Below the pieces are notes generated by a model that did not search any database, had not been told where the DNA came from, and was given only the letters and a program-made list of their open reading frames with translations. A DNA stretch of 64,000 nucleotides, taken from Symsagittifera roscoffensis. Lineage: Eukaryota > Xenacoelomorpha > Acoela > Convolutidae. Below, one piece after another: positions 53,146-64,000 of this stretch. Both the position numbers and the translations under genes were made by a program. The DNA lies in contig NC_087063.1 of NCBI RefSeq assembly GCF_963678635.1, positions 80,831,574 to 80,895,573 on the forward strand. Direction: 5' to 3'. Positions within the stretch are counted from its first letter, which is position 1. Each line of letters opens with the position of its first letter.

Positions 53146-53345
53146 GCTCTTTCCCACGTTCCCCCACCTTTTAAAATATCTATTTGAATGTTTGTTTTTC
53201 GTTTTATTACGGCTAAATGCGTGATGTTACGCAGTAAAGTATGAAGAACAAATCTGTTCACAGTTGTCGATTCGTTCACCACGCCAAATTTCATTGCATT
53301 ATGACATCGTTAAACCAGCTTTTCATAATTGAATTTGAAAAGGGG
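53146..53345. mobile_element. Degraded MITE (family A/B-like)
   Basis: Left end TTGGCTCTTTCCCACGTTCCC; the interior shares GTATGAAGAACAAATCTGTTCAC with the other copies; the right end decays into GAAAAGGGGAATTC. Confidence 0.55.
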
Positions 53346-53563
53346 AATTCGAAAAATATGATTTGGACTCGTTGATGCACAAGTTGATGCCCAAAAAAAC
53401 TAATACAAAAACTATGCAAAGATGAATTAGTTTGCTTTCTGCAAAATCAAATTCAGTGGGCTCGGTAATCCCTTGCCGCGAAGTCCTTGCCGCGAAAATC
53501 ATTATATGAAGGCACAGCATGCTCAAAATAAACGCGACAACTCTTTTATGCCGCGTAAAAGAA

Positions 53564-55065
53564 CTAAACCGTTCCTAAATGAACCCATGTTCGGGATGTT
53601 TGATGGATGTGACATCGTTGATGAATTAAAATGGTCTCCAAGCAATTATCGACTTCACAAGAAAGATCCTTCAAACGAATTTTATTGATCACACGTTCAT
53701 CGGGTGTGAACTTTAGCCAACTAAATCCCCCCAACTTAAATAACGAAATCAAATCACGGCGGCTTATCTTATTTGCATGGGTAACGTCCTCGAATGTATA
53801 CAAGTAATCGTCAATGTAAAAGTTTTTATTTACGACTGATGCGGACTCAGGGTGTGTGGACATTTTGTCAAATGCTGCTTTTAGCTAGGATAAATTGGCG
53901 CATGTTGGCGAATCTCGTGCGCCGAATATATGGCGAGTGTATTGGTGAACTACCGCATCGGAAGTGGTATCCTCCCACCACAAAAAAAAAACGGAGAAAA
54001 ACTTGATCGCGGGCGAGGACTCCTACCTGAAGGAACATACACTCTACATTCGCGGAGACGGCGTACTTGTGTTGACGGAATCGCAAAAGTACAAAAAATA
54101 AATTTCGAAGCAGGTCCGGATCCACTAATAAAGATTTAATTTAGGTTGTGCCGTGAAACTTAGAAGCCTCATTAAGAACTCGGTGCTCCTTACCCGGACT
54201 GTTTCGGTTTACCACTCGCGATCGGAAGGCTTACTTATATCATGCGGTTCAACAGTAGTGACATAGCCTTTCCTAAGGTCATATCTAATTTTGTCTGCGT
54301 ATTTTTTGCGCAGTTTAGGGTCTTTACGTGACGTCCGCTCCCTCCAATGTTTTGAATTGGGCGAGTGAATGGTAATAATTGATTGGTAGATTGACATTAC
54401 TACCCATCCAAAGCATAGGCTTAACTTATATTCCGTCATTGTGAAAGGTTTCAGTATTGAGCATTTTTGAAAACACCACAGAATTCCAACTCGTACCATT
54501 TTTTATCTGGTCAGTCAAAGAGGAATCTTCACTAACACACTTAAAACACAAAACGTAGATCCAACGGACGGGGGCAACTGACCATTTAAGACCCAACTTA
54601 TCGGTAGGCGAATGAAAAACGGTGAAATATTGACATCTCTGTAGATGAATTCATTGGGTCTAACGATGTGGAAGTAGTCTTGGCATATACTAACTTCAAC
54701 GTCCTCAAAGATAGTTTGAGTGAGTTTTATAGGTGCTAATTGTGGATAGTTGTTCAACAAAAAAGCAATATATATCAACCTGGAATCAATCCAAATATTT
54801 CCTTGCAAATATGCACATGGGGTGAACACAAAACTGCTATTACTCGGCTCGGAGGAAACAGTAAACTTGAATCTCGGAGTGTCAACAACGGTGTTTGAAC
54901 TAAAATCACTAATTAAAAAATTAACAGGCTTCCCTGCTCAACTGAGACGGTTAACGAGTGAGGAAGACACGCAAGAGTGTGTAGATGCTTTATCACAAAG
55001 AACCAACGTCAAGAAACTTGTTACATCTGAGGAGAGAGCAAGTTCTGCATTTGGCAACAACCCTT
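53564..55065 (-). pseudogene. Eroded BEL/Pao fragment (protease to RT)
   Basis: Minus-strand remnants in order: TVVDTPRFKF to LLNNYPQLAPIKLTQTIFED (protease domain), FFIRLPISWVLNGQLPPS, then KKYADKIRYDLRKGYVTTVE and SKPSDREW, RFRQHKYAVSANVECMFLQV and FYIDDYL (RT, YIDD). It is collinear with the element at 42-48 kb but of a different, older subfamily, with several frameshifts. No LTR recognised. Confidence 0.85.
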
Positions 55066-56249
55066 AGTTGATTCAATATCATATCAATCACTAACTCTAG
55101 CCAACATTTAAACTCTAGCCAACAGTTGCGTTGAAACAGTGAAGGATAGCTTTTGGTCACAAAACAACTCTCGCAGTTTATTGGGTATCACCATGTGGTT
55201 TTTAGTGACCCACTCGTCCATTTCGTTGTTGCGTTTTGTTTCAGGGTCGTTTAAAGGGCTGTCTGCTTGTTGGCACATGTTCCGTTCCTGCTGCACCACT
55301 AGAAAAGACTCCCTGGTGTTTGTTTGGTATATAATAGCTCTCTCATGAGAATTAAAAAGTAATTGAAAATTTTTTGCAGCGGTGTTGCACAATTCAAGTC
55401 ATGGTTCTGAAAAATTCTAAGTTTTTTATTCTGAACATTGAAACCGATGTCTCTGCCCTTCTCCCTGTAAGTAATTTTGAATTTGCGATCCATTAATTCA
55501 GAACAGTTTTTGCGATCCATTAATTCAGAACAAATGACAATGAACAAGCACTTCGATGTTAAAAAAGTTGCCATCGAAGTTACAAAAGACTGCACTGGGG
55601 CAGTTAACAAGATGACCTAAAAGTTCTTTAGGTCACGAGATCTTTAGGTCACGAGATCTTAACGAGATCTTTAGTTAGGCCCTGCATTCTTTCTTCATTC
55701 AGATATTTGATCATGGGGTGCAGCAAATATCATCTATCAGAACCTTCTGATGGAAAAACTGGAAGTTGCTGTTAACTACAACTCGATTAATAGCCTTGAG
55801 ATTGGTAGAGCAATGTCAAAGTACAACTACAACTCGACTAACAACCTTGACATTGGTGGATCTGACATTGGTGGCGCAATGTGCGAAAGCGGCTGCAGCA
55901 AATTTGCTTTTCTTTATAGGCTTGATCCATTCAAATTCAAACTGATATATTTCTAACGTAACCATTGAAGGTTTATGAGAATACTGAATGGTGATAATGC
56001 TGCTGTTTTTTCAAAAATCATTGATATTTTTGAGAGGGTATGGCCGTTTAGAAATTGAATCAAAAATTTGGTATGTTAAATTTAAAATGGCGAAAAAGTT
56101 TAAACTCTATCAATTGCTTTTAGAGCCCGACATAAATCAAGCGTTAGGTGTTCTAGCAAAAAAAAAACATTCAAAAAAGTCAATTATAAATAGTTATAGA
56201 AACACATCAGTGTCATAATTTCATAAAATCAAATGTTTAGCAAAACGCT
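55066..56249. other. No recognised gene
   Basis: AT-rich. A small duplication TCTTTAGGTCACGAGATCT lies near 55,625-55,665 and CGATCCATTAATTCAGAACA is repeated at 55,488 and 55,512. Plus-strand frames (55.75-56.2 kb) show internal repetition of YNS.N.L.IG but no known family. Confidence 0.4.
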
Positions 56250-56507
56250 TGATATCATACTTTTGTATACAGGTGGATAGTTTTTCGGTGCTTGCCCAAG
56301 AAGATCTGCAAAAAATGACCGCCAGCTTGAGCGAATAGTAACCAGTGAGTTCCTGGCTGGTCTAAATTGGATGCGTTCACTATCATGAAAGTATTGTCGC
56401 ATTTCAAAATTGTTTTAAATGTTAAGTTAGCATAAAAAAACGCGTCGAAATTGTTTTTCCAAATACTTGCATCGGTTGATACCCTCAGTGATTTGCAGAT
56501 TGTCCAT
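56250..56507 (-). pseudogene. Polinton adenoviral-type protease remnant
   Basis: Starts MDNLQIT with KYLEKQFRRVFL. After a frame change it reads NLDQPGTHWLLFAQAGGH with the His-Trp typical of the catalytic His region, and then in another frame FFADLLGQAPKNYPPVYK, where the Asp/Gln part lies. The catalytic Cys part is not seen. Identification is by motif and position next to the capsid remnant. Confidence 0.6.
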
Positions 56508-56529
56508 TTTGTTTTTCGAATTATTTCAT

Positions 56530-57830
56530 GAAAGTGTTTTTAGCTACTTTCTATGGTAATGGCAATAAACTGTAAATGCACGCTCTCTCATGAAAACTAA
56601 CTCCGCGCTGCATCAAACTTCAATTCTACTGATATGGTGCAATTGGTAGATTCAAGATGAATCATGTAATGTGAAGCATGCTGAGTAGATATGAGATCAA
56701 CTGCCAAAATAAAAAGATTGTTATAATTAGCCAAACTGCTCCATGACTTTTGTAAAAGGAAATCAGAGCTTCCAATATGCTATAGTATGTTTTTCTGTAT
56801 CAGTTGCTGATATAGGAGTACCTGCAATGGGTGGGCCGTTTCGGTAAACAAGGAATTCATTCAGCCAAAACATTTCATGATGGAAAGGGTTGTTCAATTT
56901 GCACCCAAGTATGCTTTATTCGTGCTCACTTCTACAATCATTCGATGAACTGCGTCTTTTGCAAAAGCTTCTTCTTGTCGTCAGCTTGATACACCAGTTG
57001 TGGCCAAAAAAGTTATTGGCTAAACTTCAATATAATTATATATTGCTGGTGTTTTCAACAGAGTTATTTCTATCGATAAGAGTACATTTATAGGTTAACC
57101 TCGGTGATTTCAGCTTGATCAACTCGATGCGATGACATAATAACAAAATCACTAGGAGATTGTCTCAGACTAGGTCTAATTTTAAAAGCACTAATTAGAT
57201 AATTGTCCTATGATATAAATCGAATGCGGTTTTACCAAATAAACGGAATTCGCTAGATACAGCTACGATCCGCTCGCTTGCTACGACATCGTCAGCCACC
57301 ATCAAGTCTGACGGATAATCTTCACCATCAAGCCTGACGGATAATCTTAGCACCATCAAGCCTGACGAATAATCTCCATTATCATATTCTTGACGAGCCA
57401 GCCATATTTGCTTTGCATCATTACCCTGTGAAAATTCAGTCTTAATGAAATTTTATATGCAAAATTTTCATTAGTTGTTGGAATTTTTTCTCCATTCAAG
57501 GACATTGTGCATTCCGAAATTAAAGGGGATTATTGACCAAAAATCGCGTGTCTCAAAGTGCTGCCTCTCTAGCATGAGTTCGCAGGACATTATTATTTTT
57601 AAACGATGCTTGCTACAATCTGCAAGCGAGTTTGATGAAGATCGATAAAGTTGTTTTGTATCTCCTAAAACTTTCAAGTCAAGCTTGAGACTATCAAGTG
57701 AACAAGATGAACCAATTTTTAGGCTGAATTTTTTTCATATGTAACGAGTAAAGGAGGTTTTTAAAATAAATCTAATAAACTGTGAGTTGCTGCAGTTGGT
57801 ATTAGGTTGGAAATCATTTCGCACTTTGGT
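56530..57830 (-). pseudogene. Polinton major-capsid-like remnant
   Basis: Scattered collinear pieces in changing frames: NNFIDLHQTRLQIVASI, CTMSLNGEKIPTTNENFAY, SERIVAVSSEFRLFGKTAFD, NPFHHEMFWLNEFLVYRNG and a terminal beta-strand-like part. They fit the double-jelly-roll capsid (F54H12.2-like) family known from Polintons. Badly decayed. Confidence 0.6.
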
Positions 57831-58199
57831 GGAGAAAAAATTAGAGCGCTATCTCAGTGGAGTTTTTTCTTTGGAAAGAGAGTTTTGTTTGTCTCTATGA
57901 TGTTTTTGCTGTCTCAATTTTTCTGATCATACGATATTTGCTGCGACCAGCTCCAACTTCCTTTTTGATTGTGTTTTATAGTGTGTTTCTATGGCTTGTT
58001 TCGGTTTTTTCCTAGGAGTTGCTATATCTATTAGTTCGGATGCTGCTTGAACCAGTAAAAATTTTCCAATACAACTTGCTGCTGGTACAAAAAGTTTTCG
58101 AGCTAATGGAAAAACTACTCGTTCAATACCTATAGCTAGAGCGTCAAAACCACTACCCCGCTGTCTGTAATGTCACGAGAAGTGTGGCATAGTCGCTGG

Positions 58200-59010
58200 A
58201 TTATGATAGTGCGCCTTCAAAATTCTTAACCAGAAAATTTTTGAAACTTCAGTTCTAAACCAACTTCATCCTCCTTCCGCAAATGGTACAGTTTCACTGA
58301 TTTCTGTTTGTAGATTTACCGCAATGCTCTAAATGATATTCACGAGGAATTTTGATAATCCTAGTTGCTATGACATGGTTCAATGATGCAAGCGTATCCA
58401 TTTTTCACTCTTCGATTAGTATCAACGACTCATGACAATAGTGCTTTGATGTCACTCTCAGTCTGATAATGATCGATGTCCAAGTGAGAAAACATCATTT
58501 GGTTTTCAGCAGAGATATCAACAGGGTAGTCGGAGATGAGATTATGTGTTGTGAGAATCCTATGGATATTACTGGTTTCTCTATAGACAATATGATAGCC
58601 CATTCCCTATCGTTTATCATTGAAACCTAAAATACTGGGTATCTGAGGACTCTCAAAGGTAATGCCATCCCAATAATGCATCCATAAGATGGTTGGCAGA
58701 GTGGTCGATATATAACTGAAAAAATTAAGATCAATCTTCCGATTGATTTCGTTGAATTTTTTCTCGTTTTCATCATATTCAACTTTTTTGATTTCACTGT
58801 TTCTCCATCATATGTTCTAGATATTTTATCTTTTTTCAATTTAAGGCTTGATTTACCTTCGTCTTTTATGTTTTACTTTATTTTCGTATCCGTCACGTTG
58901 TTCTGTCAATGCAATTCTCCATTCACCTTGTAGATCGTTATCTTCGCTTAACAGATTCTTAAAGCTGGCTAGCGAGTGTCAAAGAGAATGATCATTGAGG
59001 CTGATGACAC
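58200..59010 (-). pseudogene. Polinton companion ORF remnant (capsid-associated type)
   Basis: Pieces SLASFKNLLSEDNDLQGEWR, SYISTTLPTILWMH, SILGFNDKR, LISDYPVDISAENQMMFSHL and VVDTNRRVKNGYACIIEP are in one order with frame breaks. This type of ORF accompanies F54H12.3-like integrases in several invertebrate genomes (recalled, not searched). A minor-capsid role is possible. Confidence 0.55.
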
Positions 59011-59019
59011 CATTGTAAT

Positions 59020-59860
59020 AGTTAATGAATTTTTTTGCTTCTAAAGTTGTCAGACCTTGTATAGCTGAATCCTCCTTTTTCCAATTCTGATTCTTTCGAG
59101 ATAAAAATTTAGTCTCTCTTGGTTCCTGATTGGCGTCGTTGATTTTATAGGTGGTTGGGTTTCTTGTTGGCACGTCGAAAACTCCCAAAACTTCGTCTGT
59201 GAATGACTATTTATATTCTTTTTGAAAATAAAATTCAGTTTTTATTATTCTATCGAAATCACCAACGTGAAGCTTTGGTCGGCGAACCGCTGTTAATGAA
59301 ATTGGAATTTTTTCACCCTAAGTGAAATTAGACGTGGAACGCTTTTTGGTCTCTTTTTTGGGATTGATATAGTAAAGCATTTTGTTCTTGATTTAATTGA
59401 GTTGATGAAATCTTAAAGCTTATCGATGTAAATGTATGTCTGTATGCTCCTCTCCGCAAAAGCGTATTATTTTTTCACCCTCTCTTGTATAAGTTTCAAA
59501 GCCCTTTTTCTCAGATGAAATTTTTAAGGACCCCTCGAATTCAGTGCCTTTATCGACCTAGACCATTTTGAATTTTTTTATCATTCGTTTGAAAGCTTCT
59601 GCAGTTGAGTTGGCATACTCTGATTTTAATGATTGTACGCGAAGATAGCGGAGCATGCAATCCTATGCAACCATAAATTACTTAAGATCTTTGCTGTATT
59701 CTGCTAATTGATCAACATACGTGATGTCAAATGACCATTTTTCGTTTATGTCGTAACCTATCACTTTGAGACGCCGTGTTTTGCAACGAATTGTTCGATA
59801 TTTTGTATATGCAGGCTCTGTATGCAGAAATTGTTTCATTTTACTTCGTTTAATTTTTTT
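59020..59860 (-). pseudogene. Polinton-type integrase remnant
   Basis: rve-superfamily blocks: NEKWSFDITYVDQLAEYSKD (first Asp), MLRYLRVQSLKSEYANSTAE, VDKGTEFEGSLK (second Asp) and a C-terminal part VFDVPTRNPTTYKINDAN. In-frame stops interrupt it, and the Glu block has decayed to RFCGEEHTD. Closer to F54H12.3/Polinton integrases than to LTR-element integrases by my reading. Confidence 0.72.
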
Positions 59861-59879
59861 ATTTCTCTTTTAAAATATT

Positions 59880-60480
59880 TACACTGTCAAACAAAGCTGG
59901 CTTTCTACTTGTTCATTTAATTTTAATTCATTTTCCTTCAGCTGCTGTAATCTTATCATTTTTTTGTTTTCGCCTTCGTTTTTCTGTTGTTGCAAAATTT
60001 CAATCTTTATCGGGTGTTCTATACGGTTCAGAGTCTTCTTCATGAGAGCAGGATTGTACAATTTCTTAGTTTGTTGTTCTTCATCATACGAAAAAACTGC
60101 TGCTTTAAGACCGGTTGGAACTTCATCAACATAAAACTCTTTTTTTTTGTTTAGTATGATTCGCTTTGACTTTTTAAAACTTTACAGAATCTTTTTCGCT
60201 TTGTTCAGTATTTTTTTGTAGTTCTGTCATAATACGTTCAGTAGTTAATGCCTCATTAACCTCAACACTTGTTACCAGTTCATTTCCTCCATCTTCAGTG
60301 AGAAAGAGAGCTTGTTCTTGTTGATTGTTTTCTCCTTTGGAAACGATAGGTGTTTTAGGGGTTTTTGTGACAATAGGACCAGTTGCTGCTGGTATTGTTG
60401 TTAATTTAGGAGTCTTCAGCAGTTCAAGTATGATTATTGCGGTTTTTTATGTTTGATGGAGCTATCAAGCAAAACATGTG
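59880..60480 (-). pseudogene. Unrecognised decayed ORF upstream of the Polinton integrase
   Basis: Collinear fragments: a Pro/Thr-rich start (IVTKTPKTPIVSK), an acidic middle (LFLTEDGGNELVTSVEVNEA), KKEFYVDEVPTGLKAAVFSY, and a charged helix ENKKMIRLQQLKENELKL. Same strand as the integrase, presumably one gene of the element. Confidence 0.45.
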
Positions 60481-60745
60481 CTGTATGTGGAAGTTATCTG
60501 ATGAAAATGTGCTTCGGAATTAGAACGAATGCATCTGCTGCCATTTTTAAGCTGTCAAGCATTTGAAACAAAAATGAATTATATGTCTGATTAGATAAAA
60601 AACTTGTTGCTCAGTATAATGGCGCGTTTCTTTTCAAGACCCGTTTTTGGATTGATTAAAATTTTGTACGCTTTTTATTGTTATTTAATCATCGAGATTT
60701 GGAGTACTGACAGGCACATTATTGTTATCTACATTGAGCAAGCAT

Positions 60746-61130
60746 TCACAAACAACTGATAAAATTTGAATTTTTAATGTTTTTTTTTCTAATACTGCCC
60801 GGTAGTTGAGTTGGGATCAAATGTACTTTTTGCTGCAAACTAGACAATTTTTCGAGTTTACTTATGATGGTTGACACTTCTGACTTACTTAATGGTAAAT
60901 ACAAAAATGAGGGCCCAGTTGTTACTATGTCTGAACAGTATCTGAGACAGTTTGATGTTAGGGGATCTAAATCTATAACTAGATGTCCAAAGCTGTCTTT
61001 CATAGCCAGTTTATACGTTTTTCGTAAAAATTTGGGTATATTAAGCTGACTTCGGAGATGATCAAGTTGCTGGGGTGTTTTTAGGTGATCGAGATGATTT
61101 CAACAAATTTATGTGAGATGTTTTCAAGTC
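60746..61130 (-). pseudogene. Second decayed ORF at the Polinton upstream end
   Basis: Reads SQLNIPKFLRKTYKLAMKDS, LVIDLDPLTSNCLRYCSDIV and PSFLYLPLSKSEVS before frame breaks. Same strand; function unknown; could be the first gene kept from the element. Confidence 0.45.
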
Positions 61131-63710
61131 AAAAATTGAGACCATCGGCTTTGTTGCAAAAAATTATGTTTAACATAATTAATATCTAAGCACTTGTGTC
61201 TTCCTGCTGCTGGTAGGTTAACGAAATTTGTTATTGTATAATTTTTGTATGATTTATCAAACACTAGCAAAATGTTTTCAATGTTTCTCAAACGACAAGA
61301 TCCATCGAACTTTACAAATTCTAATCGAATTTTGCGAGCGTTTAAATTTTCCGAAATATAGGTGGAAAATATTTCTCAAAAGAAAACATTCTGTCAAATT
61401 TGGGATAAAAGGTTCTTCCCGTCATTAGTTTGAAAATCGATTATGTTTTTCCAGATCCCGAAGGTCTACGACTGCCATAAGCAGCATTGTCGATGTATCA
61501 ATAGCTTTCATCATACCCTTGAGTTTGGTAGCACATACCCAACTAAACCAAACAATTTTGAAATTCAACTGACGTTTCTTCACAGCTTAGTTGCGTCCAA
61601 GAAAGTTTATAGAGACAGAAAAAAGTAATATTTTTTTATGTCATTTAGACTAGACCTAAAAATCACTTCTGATTTTGGGACAGAAACATAATAACAAAGT
61701 TTTCAAGATTTTTGTTTGGTGCTACTTTGATCATAAACAATATCTGTAACTGTAGTCGCATCAGGCTCCGTAACATGCTTTTTTGGGCGTTTTCAGATTT
61801 CTATCTGGTTTCTCTCTTTCTTTCTCCCTTTTTATCATCGACTCTTCGTGTATATCAACTGTTTCTTGAGAAGATTAAAAAAAAATGTCGAGGTCATACG
61901 AAAAAACTATTTGTATTTCTGAACAATAAGAAACTCGTATCGATTCCAACCTGTGAAATCCTTAAATTTTTCATTGACCTTATCATTTCCTTTCAACTAC
62001 ATAGTTAGCTGCGAAATTTTGAGTTTTGCATGAACTACAATGTTTTTACAGAGTTTTATTTTTGCTTAATTTCTGAATTTTTTCAGGTAGGCTACTGCTC
62101 CGGAGGCCGATTTGTATTCAGGGGCGAAATTTGGGCCATGACTGGCCTGGGAAGTTAAACTCCTCGATGCTGGTTAACATTTTAAATTTACTTGTAAAGT
62201 TGAACGTAGATGAATTGATCAATCACCGGAATAAATCTTTTTAAAATAGACAACTCTTCTCCTGAGAGTGTAGTTTGTTCTCACCGCTGAACCACTTGAC
62301 CTTGGCAACAGTTTATTTCTGTTCTGGTCAATGGTGTTTTTATGTCACTCTATATAACCTCAACTACCCTAACCGATTTAAAATTGAAAATCATATCAAC
62401 TAACTTCGAAATTGACACAAAAATAATTTGAAAACCAAAGCTAACTTAAGGACATAAAAACAGTCAGTAGGAGAAAAGAAAACCATAAGAGATTGAACTG
62501 ATTAGCATTGTTGTTTTGTGTTTTTGATATAGAAAAACTCAATTTTTTGCTTTTTTGATTTTGAGAAAGAGCATATCAAACCATCAAAAACATATGAAAC
62601 GCTAGGTTCTCATAAACTCAATTTTTTAAAAACTGAAAGTAGAGAAGTCGCTTCAAGGTGTTCGATTAATTTTTTTATTGCAATTATAAATAATTAAATT
62701 ATCGGAACTTAATTAAACTTCGCATTGAACGCACTACTGTTAATACATGATTTCAAAAAGTGTACTATAACAATTAAAAGATTGAAGGCTCATTTTTAGA
62801 TTCGAACTTAAATGAGCTTTTGTTAACATTAAATATATATGGATTACCCAGCAAAAAAGTAATTGATTTTCATCTCACTTTGTTTTTCTGCACTTAGTTT
62901 CCCTTGAGGTAAAACCAAGTTTCTGTTCCCATTTTTTTGTTCAATAAACTGTTTCTAATCTTGTCAAACACATAATAACGCGGTTATAAAAAATATAGCA
63001 AAAAAAATTAAGCATAATAACGCTTTCCATAATATTTTCGAATTGACTTCTTTGGTAATCAGATCAAATTTAAGGTTTTTGTTAGATATAAAAGCGGGCA
63101 ATGCAAAATACGTTAGACTTAGTCACTCTGAAACAACAATTGATAGCCCATACATTGATATTTTAAAAAAATTGTTTGTTGACACAAAAAAATTCATTTT
63201 GAAACTTTGACTGAGAGTGCTTTGAACAAAGCATTAGACTACAAACGAATAAATTCTCAGTCTATCTTTTTCTCAAGCTTCTAGTAATTTCATCAACCAC
63301 ATACTTTTTCCTTGCCACTCTCCTCCAAAAAAAACAATCAGAGAATGTAATTTTCCTCTTTTTGTAACAATGGAGGTAGTCAAAGGAAAGTGTGTTATGA
63401 GCGCAGAAACCGACTTTAATTAGTCAAAACTGTCATTTTTAAATGATAAACTTATGCTGGTTAAAGTACTCGAAACAGGATTCTGGCTTTCCTCTTTTTT
63501 TAAAGCAAAAACTATTGCCTTTTAAGGCCAGAAGGCGAGCAACTAAAATTGTCAGTTTCCCAAACCGATGCATCCTTGAATCAAAGTAATTAATAAAAGT
63601 GAGCGCAATTTGGTTAATTAGTAGCCTCGAAAATACATTTTCATGAACATCAATAAGACAAGTGTTGTACTTGTTTTCATGAAATCCCAACTCAAAATGC
63701 AATCTGGCAA
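61131..63710. other. No recognised gene
   Basis: AT-rich stretch with no coding match, RNA gene or clear repeat. Short frames (61.2-62.0 kb plus, 63.44-63.73 kb minus) show no family resemblance. Confidence 0.45.
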
Positions 63711-63714
63711 GAAA

Positions 63715-63990
63715 AGTATTTTTAAACTGCAAAAAAACGTGTCAAAAATAATTAGCTCTCTGAAGTGGAAATTTTTTGAAGTTGCCCAACTGTGGAACTG
63801 AAATCTCCCGAACGAGACTTTAAGCCCAGAATAGCGCGAAATTTGTTTTTAAACTGCACAAAAGAGCTTATTTGCAATTTATTTTTAAACACGAAATTAG
63901 AAATGTTCTAACTGCAAACAAAAATACATCCGAACAAGCTTTAAGTGCAACATGGTGTGAAATATATTTTTAAACTACGAAAAACGCGTT
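63715..63990. repeat. Diverged tandem repeat at the window edge
   Basis: Unit of about 120 bases: CCGAACGAGACTTTAAGCCC...GCGCGAAATTTG, then TTTTTAAACTGCACAAAAG is seen at about 63,811 and 63,931, with a partial copy at 63,720. It probably continues beyond the window. Confidence 0.55.
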
Positions 63991-64000
63991 AAGTGATTGA

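Larger units (their letters stand above)
56250..61130 (-). mobile_element. Fossil Polinton/Maverick element
   Basis: A run of decayed minus-strand genes in Polinton-like order: unknown ORFs (61.1-59.9 kb), retroviral-type integrase (59.86-59.02), a conserved companion ORF (59.0-58.2), major-capsid-like (57.8-56.5) and adenoviral-type cysteine protease (56.5-56.25). All carry stops and frameshifts. The ends (terminal inverted repeats) and the DNA polymerase B were not found. Confidence 0.7.

Noticed and set aside
56890-57093. Plus-strand 67-codon ORF
   Set aside because: It lies opposite the capsid-like remnant on the minus strand and shows no family resemblance.
62100-62160. Another CAGGGGCGG-type MITE (CAGGGGCGAAATTTGGG)
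   Set aside because: Only one end-like motif is present, with no matching inverted end or 8-base duplication.
1-64000. CRISPR array, bacterial operons or phage
   Set aside because: No regularly spaced identical repeats. The tandem arrays seen are eukaryotic minisatellites, and introns and LTR elements show the DNA is eukaryotic.

Overview
This is animal (invertebrate metazoan) nuclear DNA. One multi-exon gene with GT-AG introns is embedded in AT-rich, transposon-dense sequence. It encodes a Src-type tyrosine kinase, which indicates a holozoan, and the transposon mix (BEL/Pao, env-bearing Ty3/Gypsy, Polinton/Maverick, hAT-type MITEs) is typical of invertebrates. I cannot fix the phylum from sequence alone.

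The host gene is on the minus strand, from about 52,820 to 9,200. Eight exons join in phase to give 645 codons. They encode a Met-Gly N-terminus, an Arg/Ser-rich unique region, SH3, SH2 and a kinase domain with all catalytic residues. The protein ends in an acidic tail without the usual regulatory tyrosine. The introns are the landing ground for most other features.

Layout, left to right. 1-3.2 kb: non-coding, rich in a CCCTTCCGGATT-type motif. 3.3-6.2 kb: nested duplications. 3.7-8.5 kb: eroded copies of a Ty3/Gypsy element on the plus strand. 9.2-10.1 kb: last two kinase exons. 10,999-29,009: an 18-kb Ty3/Gypsy element with near-identical 410-bp LTRs (one difference seen) and a CTAG target duplication, on the minus strand. 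It carries a pre-gag ORF, gag, pol, three or so small ORFs, a proline-rich ORF, an env-like gene and a further 3' ORF. 29.4-37.9 kb: kinase exons 2-6 separated by many short hAT-type elements. One of these, at 29,374-29,787, inserted exactly at a 5' splice site. 41,614-50,808: a BEL/Pao element (TSD GTAAA) with an extra ORF and a tRNA-like segment in its LTRs. 50.2-53.3 kb: a cluster of MITEs around kinase exon 1. 53.6-55.1 kb: an eroded second BEL/Pao fragment. 56.2-61.1 kb: a fossil Polinton/Maverick on the minus strand (integrase, capsid-type and adenoviral-type protease remnants). 61.1-64 kb: no recognisable gene.

Most likely biological novelty: the Src-like kinase with an SR-protein-like N-terminus and no tail tyrosine; the splice site preserved by a transposon's own target-site duplication; and the unusually large, multi-ORF env-bearing retroelement, whose accessory frames are partly mirrored in an eroded relative in the same window. 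All family assignments are from motif reading; no database search was run.
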